64,000 nucleotides of DNA from Echeneis naucrates (taxonomy: Eukaryota > Chordata > Actinopteri > Carangiformes > Echeneidae), in assembly GCF_900963305.1 (NCBI RefSeq), contig NC_042519.1, forward strand, positions 9,653,501-9,717,500. The letters run 5' to 3'. The translations under genes and the position numbers were made by a program. Below the pieces are notes generated by a model that saw nothing but the letters and a program-made list of their open reading frames with translations, was not told where the DNA came from and did no database searches. Shown piece by piece: positions 53,365 through 64,000 of this stretch. How positions within the stretch are numbered: the stretch's first letter is position 1; every line of letters starts with the position of its first letter.

Positions 53365-54209
53365 TGGATCAGAAGCAACCCACTCTGATTCAGATGGCTT
53401 CTCTAATATATGATCTGTAATATATGTACAGCCAATTCACAATCTGTGACACTGACGGACATCATGACATGGTTGTTGCCTTGTAGGTATATAGAGGACA
53501 GAAGAGGGCGGCCTGTAGCTGTATAGGTTTATGTTTAGTTTTAGTTTTAATGATGTATCTTCAGTTGGACTGCAGCTGGCAGGCAGGTGCTTTTGGAGCA
53601 CATTTAAACTAATCCCACAGTAGCTCTTGTAACAGGCCTGGACATCCCAATGAGTGTTAAACCACATCCTTAAATGCCTTAATCATTTTCTGTGTCTTTT
53701 TGAAACCTGACAAATACAACTTCAGACTCTCCATAATACATTTTGACAGGCTTTCTCGTGCTGACAGCATCACTAAAGAAATGTGTTTTTCTGAGTCACT
53801 TCACTAGAAGTGGAACTTCAGGTATTTGGATGTTGTACCTCTAATCATAAAAAATCTAAAGTCTATTGACTTGAAATTGGTTCCATTGTTTTGTAAATGT
53901 AAATAATTTCAGTAAATAAAACTCAGCCAAGATTTACATCACATATAAAATATTTCTTTACATATAATGTCTTATCCTGATAATAAAAATCAGATAGTTG
54001 ATAGATAGTACAAAAGAAACAGGAACTTAACATTACACAAATGATTATACATAATTCATTCAGGTTCCAATAACATAACACCAATTATTCAAATAGATTG
54101 CACCTATTAGAGTTTTCCTAAAATGTATGCAGTTTTAATTTTCTCTACAGTAAATCTAAAAACTGTGAGGATGTGGATTGTCTTAACTGTCCTCTTGTCT
54201 TGTCCCCTG
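53365..54209. other. spacer and probable gig2 copy 2 3' UTR
   Basis: AT-rich stretch left of gig2 copy 2 (minus strand), with no coding signal. The 3' end of the gene probably lies here. Confidence 0.4.
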
Positions 54210-54872
54210 TCAGGGTTTAGCTGGACAGAAATGCTTGGACATGAGGATGCAGATGTCTTTCCCACACTCCCAGCACTTTTGTTTGATATGTGGAGCGCCC
54301 TGTTGGGTCTTCCTCTTACACACTGAACACACTTCCACAGCAACACTGTCACCTTGCCCAGATTTTGTAGCCAGGAGTTGCTTCAGTTCCTTCTCTATGT
54401 TGTTGTTGGGTGTCTTTGCGATCCCCACCACATTCACCCTTTTAGGGTCAAACACACAATCTTCCTCCATGCCACTGGGCACAGATCTCATGCCACAATT
54501 TGGGGGGACCCAGGCAGTGTTGTAGCCCTGCATGCTCCAGTTGTACTGCATCGGATGGTTATCCTTGTCAATACGCTTAACACGGCCAACACGCACACAC
54601 ACCTTGAGAACGACTCGGTCTGATGGTTGGGAATTCTGAGGATAATTAGATGCCTTTCTAATGTCCCGGCTGACATAGACACCCTTTCCCAGCATGCCAC
54701 GGGATGACTGTTTAAATCCATTGGAAATGATGAGTCGTGCACTGGCAATGCTGGTCCCGTGGAACATGGTGTAAACGCCTCTGTTCTGAGGCGTCTGTGA
54801 AGCTTCCAGCTCCACACCAGGAAAAGAAGCCCCATCATCGACCACCTCCCACCCAGAGAACTGCACTGACAT
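54210..54872 (-). CDS. gig2: GIG2-type interferon-induced protein, copy 2
   Basis: A 220-residue paralogue of copy 1, about two-thirds identical by eye, in one coding exon. It keeps MSVQFSGWE, MFHGT, GMLGKGVYVSRD, RVGRVKRIDKDNHPMQY, WVPPNCGM and DPKRVNVVGIA, plus the C-terminal Cys/His module (CSVC, H, CWEC, then C). An AG acceptor abuts the G before the start codon (TCAG|GATG), so a 5'-UTR intron is likely, as in copy 1. Its codons are much more AT-rich than those of copy 1, so the duplication is old or the two copies evolve under different local composition. It lies between the two halves of a segmental duplication carrying tRNA-Ile genes. Confidence 0.85.
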   Translation of the reverse strand: MSVQFSGWEVVDDGASFPGVELEASQTPQNRGVYTMFHGTSIASARLIISNGFKQSSRGMLGKGVYVSRDIRKASNYPQNSQPSDRVVLKVCVRVGRVKRIDKDNHPMQYNWSMQGYNTAWVPPNCGMRSVPSGMEEDCVFDPKRVNVVGIAKTPNNNIEKELKQLLATKSGQGDSVAVEVCSVCKRKTQQGAPHIKQKCWECGKDICILMSKHFCPAKP

Positions 54873-55149
54873 CCTGATGGAGGAGTAAGGCTAACAGAGG
54901 GTTAGGTCCAAGTCCTGCGAGGGTCTAACTCTGTAAGAGATGACAGCAGAAACATTAAGTCATCTTATCTAGGTAAGATCAATGTGAACTTCGAACAGTT
55001 TTACTGTCAATCACTTCTTTAAAGAAAGATTCACACCACCACCTCCAGCTGACTAAAGCATCAGAAACCAATATGTACGATTTAAATGGCTTTGTTGCTC
55101 ATTTCATCACCTGTGTTTTACTCTTTGTTCTTTCTTTGTTCCTCTTGCT

Positions 55150-55159
55150 TTTCTTTTTC
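55150..55159 (-). promoter_or_regulatory. weak ISRE-like site upstream of gig2 copy 2
   Basis: Reads GAAAAAGAAA on the minus strand, which fits GAAANNGAAA, but sits in a low-complexity T-rich run about 280 bases upstream of the start codon. Chance occurrence is quite possible. Confidence 0.25.
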
Positions 55160-55190
55160 CCTAAGTTTGTTAACTGTGAAGTACTGGCTG

Positions 55191-55722
55191 GAGGATAACT
55201 AATCTTCAGCTGTGTGAGTCTGTGTGTGTCCAAACGTGTGTAACATTAGCCTGAAGAGATGAGTGAACGAACAGATCTAACAAACTTCCTCATCATCACA
55301 TTACAGATTACATTACACATTACATCACATCACATTAGAGCTCCTGGAGGACACCGGATCGATTTCTCCGTCAATCGATCTCAATGTTAAATAAGATCAG
55401 CCTTACCGTCAACGAAGAGCTGAATAATAATTCACTTTCAATTCAGTAGGTTTCGTTTAGCGGTTGTATGACGTCATCCAAACAAATCCCACATGGGCCG
55501 GTTAGCTCAGTTGGTTAGAGCGTGGTGCTAATAACGCCAAGGTCGCGGGTTCGATCCCCGTACGGGCCACTGATCCTTTTCTTTTATTAAAAAAACAAAA
55601 CAAAAACTATTAACAGGGAAAAATATCCTCTCAGACAAACATGTGAACGCCACATGAAATATCTGAGTGTCATTAGAGCTGGAGAGAGAAACTGAGTCAG
55701 TCAGACTGAATGTGAAGGCAGC
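55191..55722. repeat. segmental duplication, right copy (contains tRNA-Ile copy 3)
   Basis: Partner of 52,606-53,364, aligned on both flanks of the tRNA gene with scattered substitutions and short indels. It includes an extra CATTACA-type expansion near 55,310-55,335. Confidence 0.9.
55496..55569 (+). tRNA. tRNA-Ile (anticodon AAT), copy 3
   Basis: Identical to copies 1 and 2 over 74 bases, complete cloverleaf, TTTT terminator at about 55,576. It lies on the opposite strand about 620 bases upstream of the gig2 copy 2 start codon, as copy 1 does for gig2 copy 1. Confidence 0.97.
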
Positions 55723-55832
55723 ACAAACTGTGTCTGGATTCTCTGCACACAGAAAACCATTTCGAAAGCTCAACGTACTCACAAATATGCTAAACCCGGG
55801 AAATTGCATATATTGACGTGCCCTGGCACGCA

Positions 55833-55905
55833 GCCGAAATAGCTCAGTTGGGAGAGCGTTAGACTGAAGATCTAAAGGTCCCTGGTTCGATCCCGGGTTT
55901 CGGCA
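55833..55905 (+). tRNA. tRNA-Phe (anticodon GAA)
   Basis: 73 nucleotides, acceptor GCCGAAA/TTTCGGC, A box TAGCTCAGTTGG, anticodon loop CTGAAGA with GAA, B box GGTTCGATCCC, discriminator A, and TTTT terminator at 55,910-55,913. Matches the standard vertebrate tRNA-Phe. Confidence 0.97.
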
Positions 55906-57849
55906 GACTCTTTTCCTCTGTTCCGGCTAAACAATTATATAAAACAAAAACAGTAGCATGACATTCATGCAATAAATCATTTTATTATACTACTTAGAAA
56001 TGCAAACTCATCTTTCTATTTTTAGAAGGGATTATATCAAAAATAGCTCTAGTCTAAATAGCAGTGGGCTCAGGATAGCTAATAAAGGCTAGCAAGGAAG
56101 CAACTGATGCTGTCATTTGATTTAAGCAGATGTTGACGGTGTTCCTCCTCAGTCACAAAGTTTCAGTGTCTAACTGCAGATGCGCCTCATATCTTTGTTC
56201 AGCTTTTTCTTGTCAATACAGGATTTGATGTCACAGACAGGAACCCTGTCCAAAACAGAGACACAACTATAGAGAGGCTCAGCAGACGTGATGCACTGAC
56301 GGAATATTTTTCTCGTTACTGACATCACTATGCGTTGTTCTGGCGGTTTCATGCTGATCTCATCAACATTAGCTTTGTGATGTATCTGCCCACCCGACTG
56401 CATAGTCACAATTTTAGCTCTAACTTATATCATTTGGTGCTGTAGGAATCCCTGCTGTTATTAACTTGTTTTATTCCAATTTAGTTTATCTAATGATACT
56501 GGACCTGTTCAGGGTGTACCCTCCCTCGCCCAGTGTGAGCTGGGATGGCCTCAGCAGCCCCTGCAATCCTTCCTTTGAATGAATGGCTTTCTAGCACTCA
56601 GATCGGTGGCTGAGTGGTGATTCACGGAGCAGTTTCCCCTTTCTTTTATCTGCTGGGGGCGCCTGTGCCTCTTCACTGTTTACTGTAGATTGTGAGAGAC
56701 TGACAGGACGTGGAGGAGTTTTGAGGGCTGCTGGAAATTGAACATCCAATATACACAGCGATGAGATGTGGCTGGATGATGACAGCAGTGTGATGCAGAG
56801 TTGTGCTGCTCGATAGCTGTATATTCCTCTGTCAGGTACTGTGATTTATTAGCAGCTGTAGCTCACATTCAGCCAATTTCCTCTAACCCTAACCCAACCT
56901 CTTCTTTCTCTTGCTTCATTCTAGGGCTCTGTCAAGAGTAGGTGATTTTATTGCGTCTCTGTGACTATCTTGCTCTTTTATTTATTTACTCATGTTATTT
57001 TGGTGAACTGTAGTTACTGTACCAGAAAATACAAATGTAATTGGTTCAGTCAGTGATAAAATTAACTCAACAGGGAGTTGGTCACATTTAAATAAAATCA
57101 CTTGGACCTTTATGATCAAACCAGATAAATTTCACTTTCTACAGTATGGAAAGATTGAGATTTGATTTGTTGACCATGTTCTGCTGCTCCCTATGATAAT
57201 AATCGAAGTAGTTGCAGATTCCTAGGGTAGAGATACATAAACACTTTATGCTGTGGTTTTCAACATAAAAAATAAAACATATATAATCATTGTAATAATT
57301 TTAATGAAACCACAACCAGTTATTGAGCATATTATTTGTGGGCAAAAGTAATAAACTACATCGGTGAAGCCAGGTCAGGTCACTGAATTTATGAAAAATC
57401 TTTCAGTGCTGTGTCTGTTTCTAACCCTGGGAAGAATTTTTGCATAGCACTATTTCTTTGACATATAAGGTAAGGTACATGCTTGTGTTTACTCACTGAT
57501 GACAGGAAGTTACAGACAGGATCACCCACCTTTGTGGTACTCCTGTTTGAGCAGCTGCAGCTCCCGCTGAAGGCTATTCTCCACTAAGGTCATTCTTTTA
57601 CTGAGTCTGGTTTGAGAGCGTTTAAGCTGACCTGCCTGACCTTGGTCAGCCTGGTCCTGCTGGGTCTCAAACTGTTCCACACGGGCTTCCAGAGCACATA
57701 GACGTTCAGCTAATTTATATTCTACCGCTATCTGAAAAACAAAACAGATAAAACCAATGAGTTTAATCTTACAAAGCTACATTCATTCTACATATGAACA
57801 TATTATCTTATATGTGACAAAAAATATCTGCTTGTTTTACATTTATAAA

Positions 57850-59240
57850 TTCAGAAACAGATGCAGTGCAACAGCAAGTTTAACACAAGGAAGACTGGCC
57901 ATCAGTCAAAAATTGTATAAATCTAAAGGCCGTATTCAGAGGAAATTATATCTTATTCCCCCTACAAGAAAAACAAGAACAAGGGGCTGAAAAAATATTG
58001 AAGATCAGATTAAAGAACTAACAGAACAGTATGCAACAAAACTGAACGGACCCTACTATGGACCCAAAATTTCCTATCAAAAATATTGGAGCTTATACTA
58101 CAGCAATCCCGATTTTTTAACATTACAAATCAGGCAAATTTTCTTACAAATCAACTCCAACACAACAAGGAAAAATCTTTCATAGCTGCAAATCACGACT
58201 CAAATGGCAAATATACATGATCACCTCAGGAAATCAATCATACCTTCTAAAGCTTTTCTCAAAACGTATATTCGACAACAAACAACCCAAACCTAGCAGA
58301 CTTTCAGATCTTTCTCAAAAATCTAAATCTACCTCAACTAATTGAAGAACAAAGAAACTTTGTGGATGCTGTCCATTTATTAGCTATTAACTGCATTAGT
58401 AAATATGCAGAATTTATGAAACATTTCTAGTCAGAGTTGGCACCTCTATTCCTCAGGACAGTGAGAGAGATAAAAAAATACTGGTGACATAATACCCAAA
58501 TGAACACAGCTGCAATGAAATTACTTTTAAACGAGATAAAGGTCCAACACCCTTCCTTCCATCCCTCCAAATTATTGCCCATGGAGAGAATAACTTCAAT
58601 GATAATTCTCGATGACCAAACAGGCATTATCAAGCTTTGACACTCTACAAATAATGTCAGAGTTCTCCTTAATTTGATCAATGTGTTGCAGCGCAGCTAT
58701 ACAGAAGCAATCGTTGTATCAAATGATGCAGAAAAAATCTTTGACAAAGTTAACTGGTCCTTCCTCTTTGCTGCCCTTCAAAAATTTGGCTTTGGAGAAT
58801 CATTTATCCACTGGGAATCTGCACTGTATAACTCACCCAAAGCTACAGTCACCACAAAGGGATCACATCGTATATCTTCACTCTGCAGAGGGGAACCAGA
58901 CAAAGATGCCCCCTCTCTCCCCTATTTGCTATATTCATTGATGCCAGCATCATGGCATCAGCAATATGCCACCAATATCAAAGGTATTCCCTCGCCTGTT
59001 TATGAACACAAAAATCAACCTATGTGCTAAGAATACAATACACTACTTGCAACAACTTCAAAGATCATTAAAGGAAGCATATAAACATAGCTCAAATTTC
59101 TCAGCCCTCACTCACTACTCGATTAACTCATCCAAATCATCTATACTAACAATAACAGAATGAATGGGATCCTGCAGACCAAAATCTCCAACTTTACTTC
59201 TCCAATGGCAACATTAAATATTTGGGTATAAATATCTAAT
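57850..59240 (+). mobile_element. degraded L1-type LINE, reverse-transcriptase part
   Basis: Pieces on the plus strand follow fish L1/Tx1-type ORF2 order: FLKNLNLPQL and SELAPLFLRTVREIKKYW-like text (58,300-58,490), then a DDQTG-like block, VSNDAEKIFDKVNWSFLF, ALQKFGFGESFIHWESALYN, IKGI, and YSINSSKSSIL. Many stops and frame shifts are present, the RT box YxDD is not recognisable, and both ends are lost. It is antisense to fam81b inside one of its introns. Confidence 0.75.
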
Positions 59241-62065
59241 AGCCTCTTTGACCAATGGAACAATTCACTCATGTAAAACCCTCTCCTCGAATACATTCTT
59301 TCCCATTAATTAATATTAAATAATTTCTTAATATTAAATTAATACAAAATCTTTTTTTTGGTCAAAAGGTGAATCCAGCATATCTCAGCTTTGCTTACAA
59401 TATGATTGTCTATTTCATGTCATGACAGGTTGATTGTTCTCCTATTGTAGATAGTGAAGGGCTGATGATTCTTTTAGTTATGCTTGTTTTTGTGCCCTCT
59501 CTCCTTCCCCTTCTTGTTCTTCCTCTCCCTGAGCATGTGTGACAGGCTTCTACTCTGGCAGCAGAAGAGGATTCTGTCTCGTGGGACAACCCCTGTGCTT
59601 CACTGCAGCTTCAGCCTTTGATCTGTCTCCAGTAAAGCCTTTTCTAACCCACCTTCTACTAGTGTCAGTCTCTGCTTCGGGGTCCAAACCAAACCATCAC
59701 CTAACAAATTGAAAATAATACAAAACGCACAGATAACCCATTTTAAAAATAAACAGCTGGTCAAACTGAAAGGTAGTGCACCGTTTTGTCTTGTAGCAGA
59801 GAGCGATGCTGGCATGTGTCTGGAAAGAGGTGATCAGCTGTTGTTCTGTCCACTTTGTCAGTGAATTTGCCTGCCTCTTGACTTCCTTTATTCCAGCTGA
59901 CATCCTGCAAAGACACTAGAAAGATGAAGTAGACAAAAGAGTAGACTCCCCTTTGAAAATGTAGCTACAGATAAAAGCTACCAAGATCCAGGTTTCATAT
60001 TGTATGTTAGCAGGCAGAATGCTGTTACTCTGTGTTAGGTGCTCTTACTATATGAGCATAGAGGCAAATTCATATGAGTTCTCTCCAAAACTGGTTAGTA
60101 TTATTTAGAGTTTTGAAACTATTAACTCAAAATGCATTCAGGAATAAAACAGACATAACAATATGTAAAATATAATTGACCGAATTAGAAAACCAATTAT
60201 TTAAAGATACTGGCATCAACCTTTTGTGTTCACAATCTTTTTTGAAAATTACTATCAAACATGTCTAACCCGTTTATCAGTGTTCTTGGACTTTAAGCTT
60301 TGTGTAGAAATTGTTGCTTTGGCCAATGTCAAAAGACCAGTAAGTAAGATTTATTGGTATCTGGCAGTGATGTACTATGTCAATCACTTCAGTTTATGTT
60401 GGAATATATAAATTAAACAGGAAACAATTTCTCTCCCTATCCATCAGCATTTTAAAAATGTCCCCTTTGGCTCTAGTTGATTGAAAAAGGATCAGTCAGG
60501 TTTTAAGGTTTTGAATCCAGTGAAAGCAACCTACAGTAGATGGGTGTATAATCATAAATTAAATATACAAATATCACGGTGGAAGTTTCGTGGAAGTGTG
60601 TGTTTGTTTGTCATCATCTCCCTTTTATAAATCTCTTCATTCCATTTCGTCATTTTCTCTTTCATCTATTTTCATCTGTGGTCTTTTGGTTTTAAAATGA
60701 TCAGTGACCTGGTTTCTATGACTCATCTACATCACTACAGTAAATAGGACATATTATTCATTCATGTCTCTGTTTTCACTTTGGTAAAACTATTCACTTC
60801 TTTTACACAATTGCTTCAAACATTTGATGATCTATTAGTTGGTTTAGTAAATTAATCAGCATCTTTGCTCTGTCCCGGGACTCCGTTTTTTCCATTGGTC
60901 TACAGATGAACGGCTTGGCAATAATATTCCATAAACAGATGAGCAACTCTTTTAATGCAGTAATATAAGGAATGAAAGAGGCAATATAAAGAACCTATCC
61001 TTTAAAGAGCTTAAAGACAATTAATCGAGCCAAGGAATACAGGAATATGTATCATAAGTGCTTAAAGAAATTCAGGTCTAGAGAAAGTATGGGATTGAAA
61101 AAACAGCAATCTCAGTATGTATTTCTCCAGAAATAATGTGTTCTACAAGATGAGATGCTTTGCTCTGACTGCTGTAATGAACTGTAATGCAAATTTGTTA
61201 TCTATAGTAAAACAGAAAAAGCGATACAAGACGAATACATACCTAATGATTCTAACATGTGAGCCAAATGTGGGCTTACTTTGAAATGAAAGGCCTTACG
61301 TGTCCTCTAGTAGTTTATTGTTCCTCTGCAAATCAGACATGGAGAGTCTGGCTCTGGGACTGCTCTGTCCATGATGCCTGCAGGTTTCCAAGGCTGTGAC
61401 GCAGCTGGTGAAAGAAAAACTCAAAAACAAATATATTTTGCGGTGACGGCTCTCTTAATTGACCTTTAGTCTTTGTAATTTGTGCTGAGTCCAGCTGATG
61501 AAGCTACTGCCTCACTCCTGCAGCCAATGTCTGGAAAGAACAGCTGTGACCCATTTCCTCTGCATTTTCAATTATCCTTATTGTACATGCTTGATCACTG
61601 CACCATAGCTAATGCGCTACCATCACAATGATTTGCCCCCTTGTGTCACTTGTGTCACAGAACTAAGAGGCTGAATCAGTGTGAGTGTATGGGAGTTGTG
61701 GTCAGCTTTAGACTTAGTGGAATGATGAGGGTTTGATTTTTATTAAAGTTGTGCAAAAAATTCAAATTAAAAGCCACTTATGGAGTGACCTTGCCTTCCC
61801 TTTTGCTTGAATTCATTTCACATCTAATTTCCTTCTTTCGGGGTCTTTGCTTGTGGTTGAGCCTCTGACTTTTCTAATTAAGGCTATTTGCACTCAGCAG
61901 CAGTAAGAACTAAAATACCTACCAAACAGGCAGTCATACATGACAGGATAAACAACAAAATACATCAACTTTCATGCAAGCAGCGCTTCAATGAATGTAT
62001 CCCCCTTCATACCCACTGAAAAACATTAACATATGCAGAGAACTTTGCCACTGAAAAGTAAGATT

Positions 62066-62113
62066 GTCAGCCGACTGATAGAACTAGAGGAAAAAGCAAG
62101 GGATTACCAAAGT
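62066..62113. repeat. dispersed fish repeat fragment, copy A
   Basis: Contains GACTGATAGAACTAGAGGAA and ATTACCAAAG; 42 of 48 bases match the fragment at 63,301-63,348. The motif recalls a non-autonomous repeat common in percomorph genomes (from memory). Confidence 0.55.
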
Positions 62114-63300
62114 GAGTCATCTTCTGAGTAACTATTCTGGGTATAGTTGCTGATATATTTCTTTTTAAACATTTTTCTTTGTAGCACTAGAGCTTATGGT
62201 TTTAATTTGCTGCTGCCTTACGTCTGACCTTTCACAGCCTTTCACCGTACTGACACATCATCTTTCACCTTGATTTTGAACTCTTTTACCCTCAGATCCA
62301 CAGCCGACCTTAGCTCTGCCACCTCCTTCTGCAACTGCATAATTTGCCGCTCCCCAGAGCTCACGTCACTGCTCAGTTTGGCAATGCTGGCATCGCACCT
62401 GAGATAATAGGTGAGAAAGCACAGCGAGAGCCACTGAATAAGAATAGTTGGGTGGGAGGGAGTTAAGAAAAGGTGTGAAGAAAAGGAGATAAGTGGACAG
62501 CCAGGCCAGGCTCCAAAGGAAGTCTGTACTGAAGTACCTGCTGTCAAAATGGCCATGAAACAGGTAAACATATCCCTTATCAGTACTTTCAAAGGGGGCT
62601 CGACTGCATCCTAAGCAGAGAATTTGTGACTACACTGCTAAACAACACAGTGAATGGTTCAGAGGATTAATGATAAAAAAACAGACACAGAAATAACAAG
62701 ATTAGATTAAGACATTTATCACTCAACACAAAGTATTTTACAGCCTCGCTGTACATCTTGTTTCTAACACATTCTCTTTTCAGTTTGTGTGGTAAAAAAA
62801 ACAAAAACAAACAAAATGGCACTGATTCTTTATTAGCATTACAAAATAGCTCCCTTCCTTCCAATGCCTGCTTAAAGATACCATCTGTAATGCAGCGTGT
62901 CTCTGTCAGGAATATCATGTAGCTAAAACATTGGGGATAAAACACCATCTAAACTCAGCAATCAAATCCAACAGCCATTTGTTGAAACTTTGTTGAAACA
63001 GTGTGGCATTTGTGTTATTTCCCTATAGAGCTTAACAGTGCCATCATCGGGGCACAGTAGAGTTTATCAAACAAAAAAACCTTACTGGTGCTTAGCTTAG
63101 CTGATTATTAGAATGATTTAGACTGTGGTCCAAAAAGTTATTAGACTTAGTGGGCGTAGTTTCTCCCTATTGGACCATAAATCAGGCAAATTTTCAGTAT
63201 TGTCTCTTATGAGTGACCTCTTGAACACCTTGGAGGATGTAATACTGATATATTCCTGAAATCAGCAGTTCACAAAACAACAATACATCTTTGATTTACT

Positions 63301-63348
63301 GTCAACTGACTGATAGAACTAGAGGAGAAGGCAAAGGATCACCAAAGT
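63301..63348. repeat. dispersed fish repeat fragment, copy B
   Basis: Second copy of the repeat at 62,066-62,113, same orientation, with GGATCACCAAAG preserved. Both lie in the fam81b region, about 1.2 kb apart. Confidence 0.55.
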
Positions 63349-64000
63349 ATGCTCATATGCACTGATCAATGATTACCATGGACTTTCAAAACTATTCAGC
63401 TAAAGTAGCTGCACGAGTCCTGTTAATCAGAGCCCCAAGATGACAGATTCTGTACAGCAATCAAGTCTAATGAAGGTGATCGGCACAGACACCAAACGAT
63501 GATCAGGTGCTAATCAGAGCCTGTTACAACCTAGAAACTTCAACCTGCTGATGAACATTATTAAGTTGTGGATATGTGTATATCTCTGAGAGTGGCAGAG
63601 GTGATGCCCCAACTGATTGGGAGCCTTAAGAGCTGCCAGAGATGATTCAGTCTCAACAATTTCACTTCATTAGTGGAGAGAAAAGAAGTAGGATATCTCC
63701 AAGGAGAGTTAATCAGTCAGATCACCCTGTGCAGCAGACATGGATCTAACCCACTGGGCACTTGCTTTAAATAAAGCTTTGGAGACCAGCTATAATTACT
63801 TGGGACTCATCTCGCTGTGGTATTTCATATGCACCGTGCAGTTTGTGGCATGCAAACAGTGGGTTTGTGTACATACCTAGCTACTCCTCCTCACAGGTCT
63901 CCAATGCCAGCCATGCTTTTCTGCTCTCAGCTTTAAACAGCTAGAGTAGTTCCAGAGATGATTGAGTCCCACTGGGTGATCTAGTGCTTTTCTAGTGTCT

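Larger units (their letters stand above)
56170..64000 (-). pseudogene. fam81b: FAM81B-like coiled-coil gene, partial, apparently decayed
   Basis: Minus-strand exons in FAM81 order, continuing past the window end. Exon at 63877-~64000 reads MAGIGDL, a stop, then GGVAR, aligned to FAM81 GLGDLRGRVAR and ending in a proper donor, but with stops at 63981-63983, 63933-63935, 63927-63929 and 63891-63893. Exon 62246-62398 (RCDASIAKLSSDVSSGERQI; a donor at 62,268 is an alternative) and exon 61300-61377 (RARLSMSDLQRNNKLLEDT) join in phase, as does the start of exon ~59782-59904 (MSAGIKEVKRQANSLTKWTE), whose donor is unclear. Exon 57530-57731 (YKLAERLCALEARVEQFE, RELQLLKQEYHK) and a possible last exon 56170-56245 (IKSCIDKKKLNKDMRRICS) follow. 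Position and convergent orientation relative to skic3 match mammals. FAM81 function is poorly known. A functional version with another exon beyond the window is possible. Confidence 0.6.

Overview
The window is vertebrate nuclear DNA from a ray-finned fish, probably a percomorph. The signs are compact multi-exon genes with GT-AG introns, the fish interferon-induced family gig2, a degraded tRNA-derived SINE and dispersed repeats of types common in spiny-rayed fishes, and the synteny arsk / skic3 (ttc37) / fam81b, which matches human 5q15. There are no bacterial or operon-like signals.

Layout: (1) 1-14.1 kb is non-coding with no gene I can support. (2) 14.1-22.1 kb, minus strand: arrdc3, eight coding exons giving 412 residues, with a 3' UTR of about 2.9 kb. 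(3) 23.4-27.0 kb, plus strand: arsk, eight coding exons, 521 residues, a lysosomal sulfatase with an intact formylglycine motif and one GC-AG intron. (4) 27.5-40.8 kb, plus strand: skic3/ttc37, 40 coding exons, 1570 residues, the TPR scaffold of the Ski mRNA-decay complex. Every exon phase in these three genes was checked by hand.

(5) 41-56 kb is an accessory block between skic3 and fam81b, which are convergent neighbours in mammals. It holds two divergent gig2 paralogues (PARP-like fold, antiviral response, minus strand), each with an identical tRNA-Ile(AAT) gene on the plus strand just upstream of it, a third identical tRNA-Ile, a tRNA-Phe(GAA), and an intronless 526-residue coiled-coil gene that looks distantly CFAP58-like, with a TATA box and tandem CRE-like repeats. 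A mobile-element graveyard (DDE transposase remnant, Tc1/mariner-like end, Crypton-like tyrosine recombinase) lies among fragments of a second, broken copy of the coiled-coil gene. A segmental duplication around tRNA-Ile copies 2 and 3 brackets gig2 copy 2.

(6) 56-64 kb, minus strand: exons of fam81b, running off the window end and carrying a degraded L1-type LINE in an intron. The exon nearest the window edge aligns with the FAM81 family and has a correct splice donor, but contains four in-frame stops, so this locus looks decayed.

Functionally, arrdc3, arsk and skic3 are independent housekeeping genes (receptor trafficking, glycosaminoglycan breakdown, RNA decay). The accessory block is where novelty concentrates: an interferon-response gene family with an ISRE at one promoter, copied together with tRNA genes, plus a retrogene-like coiled-coil gene.
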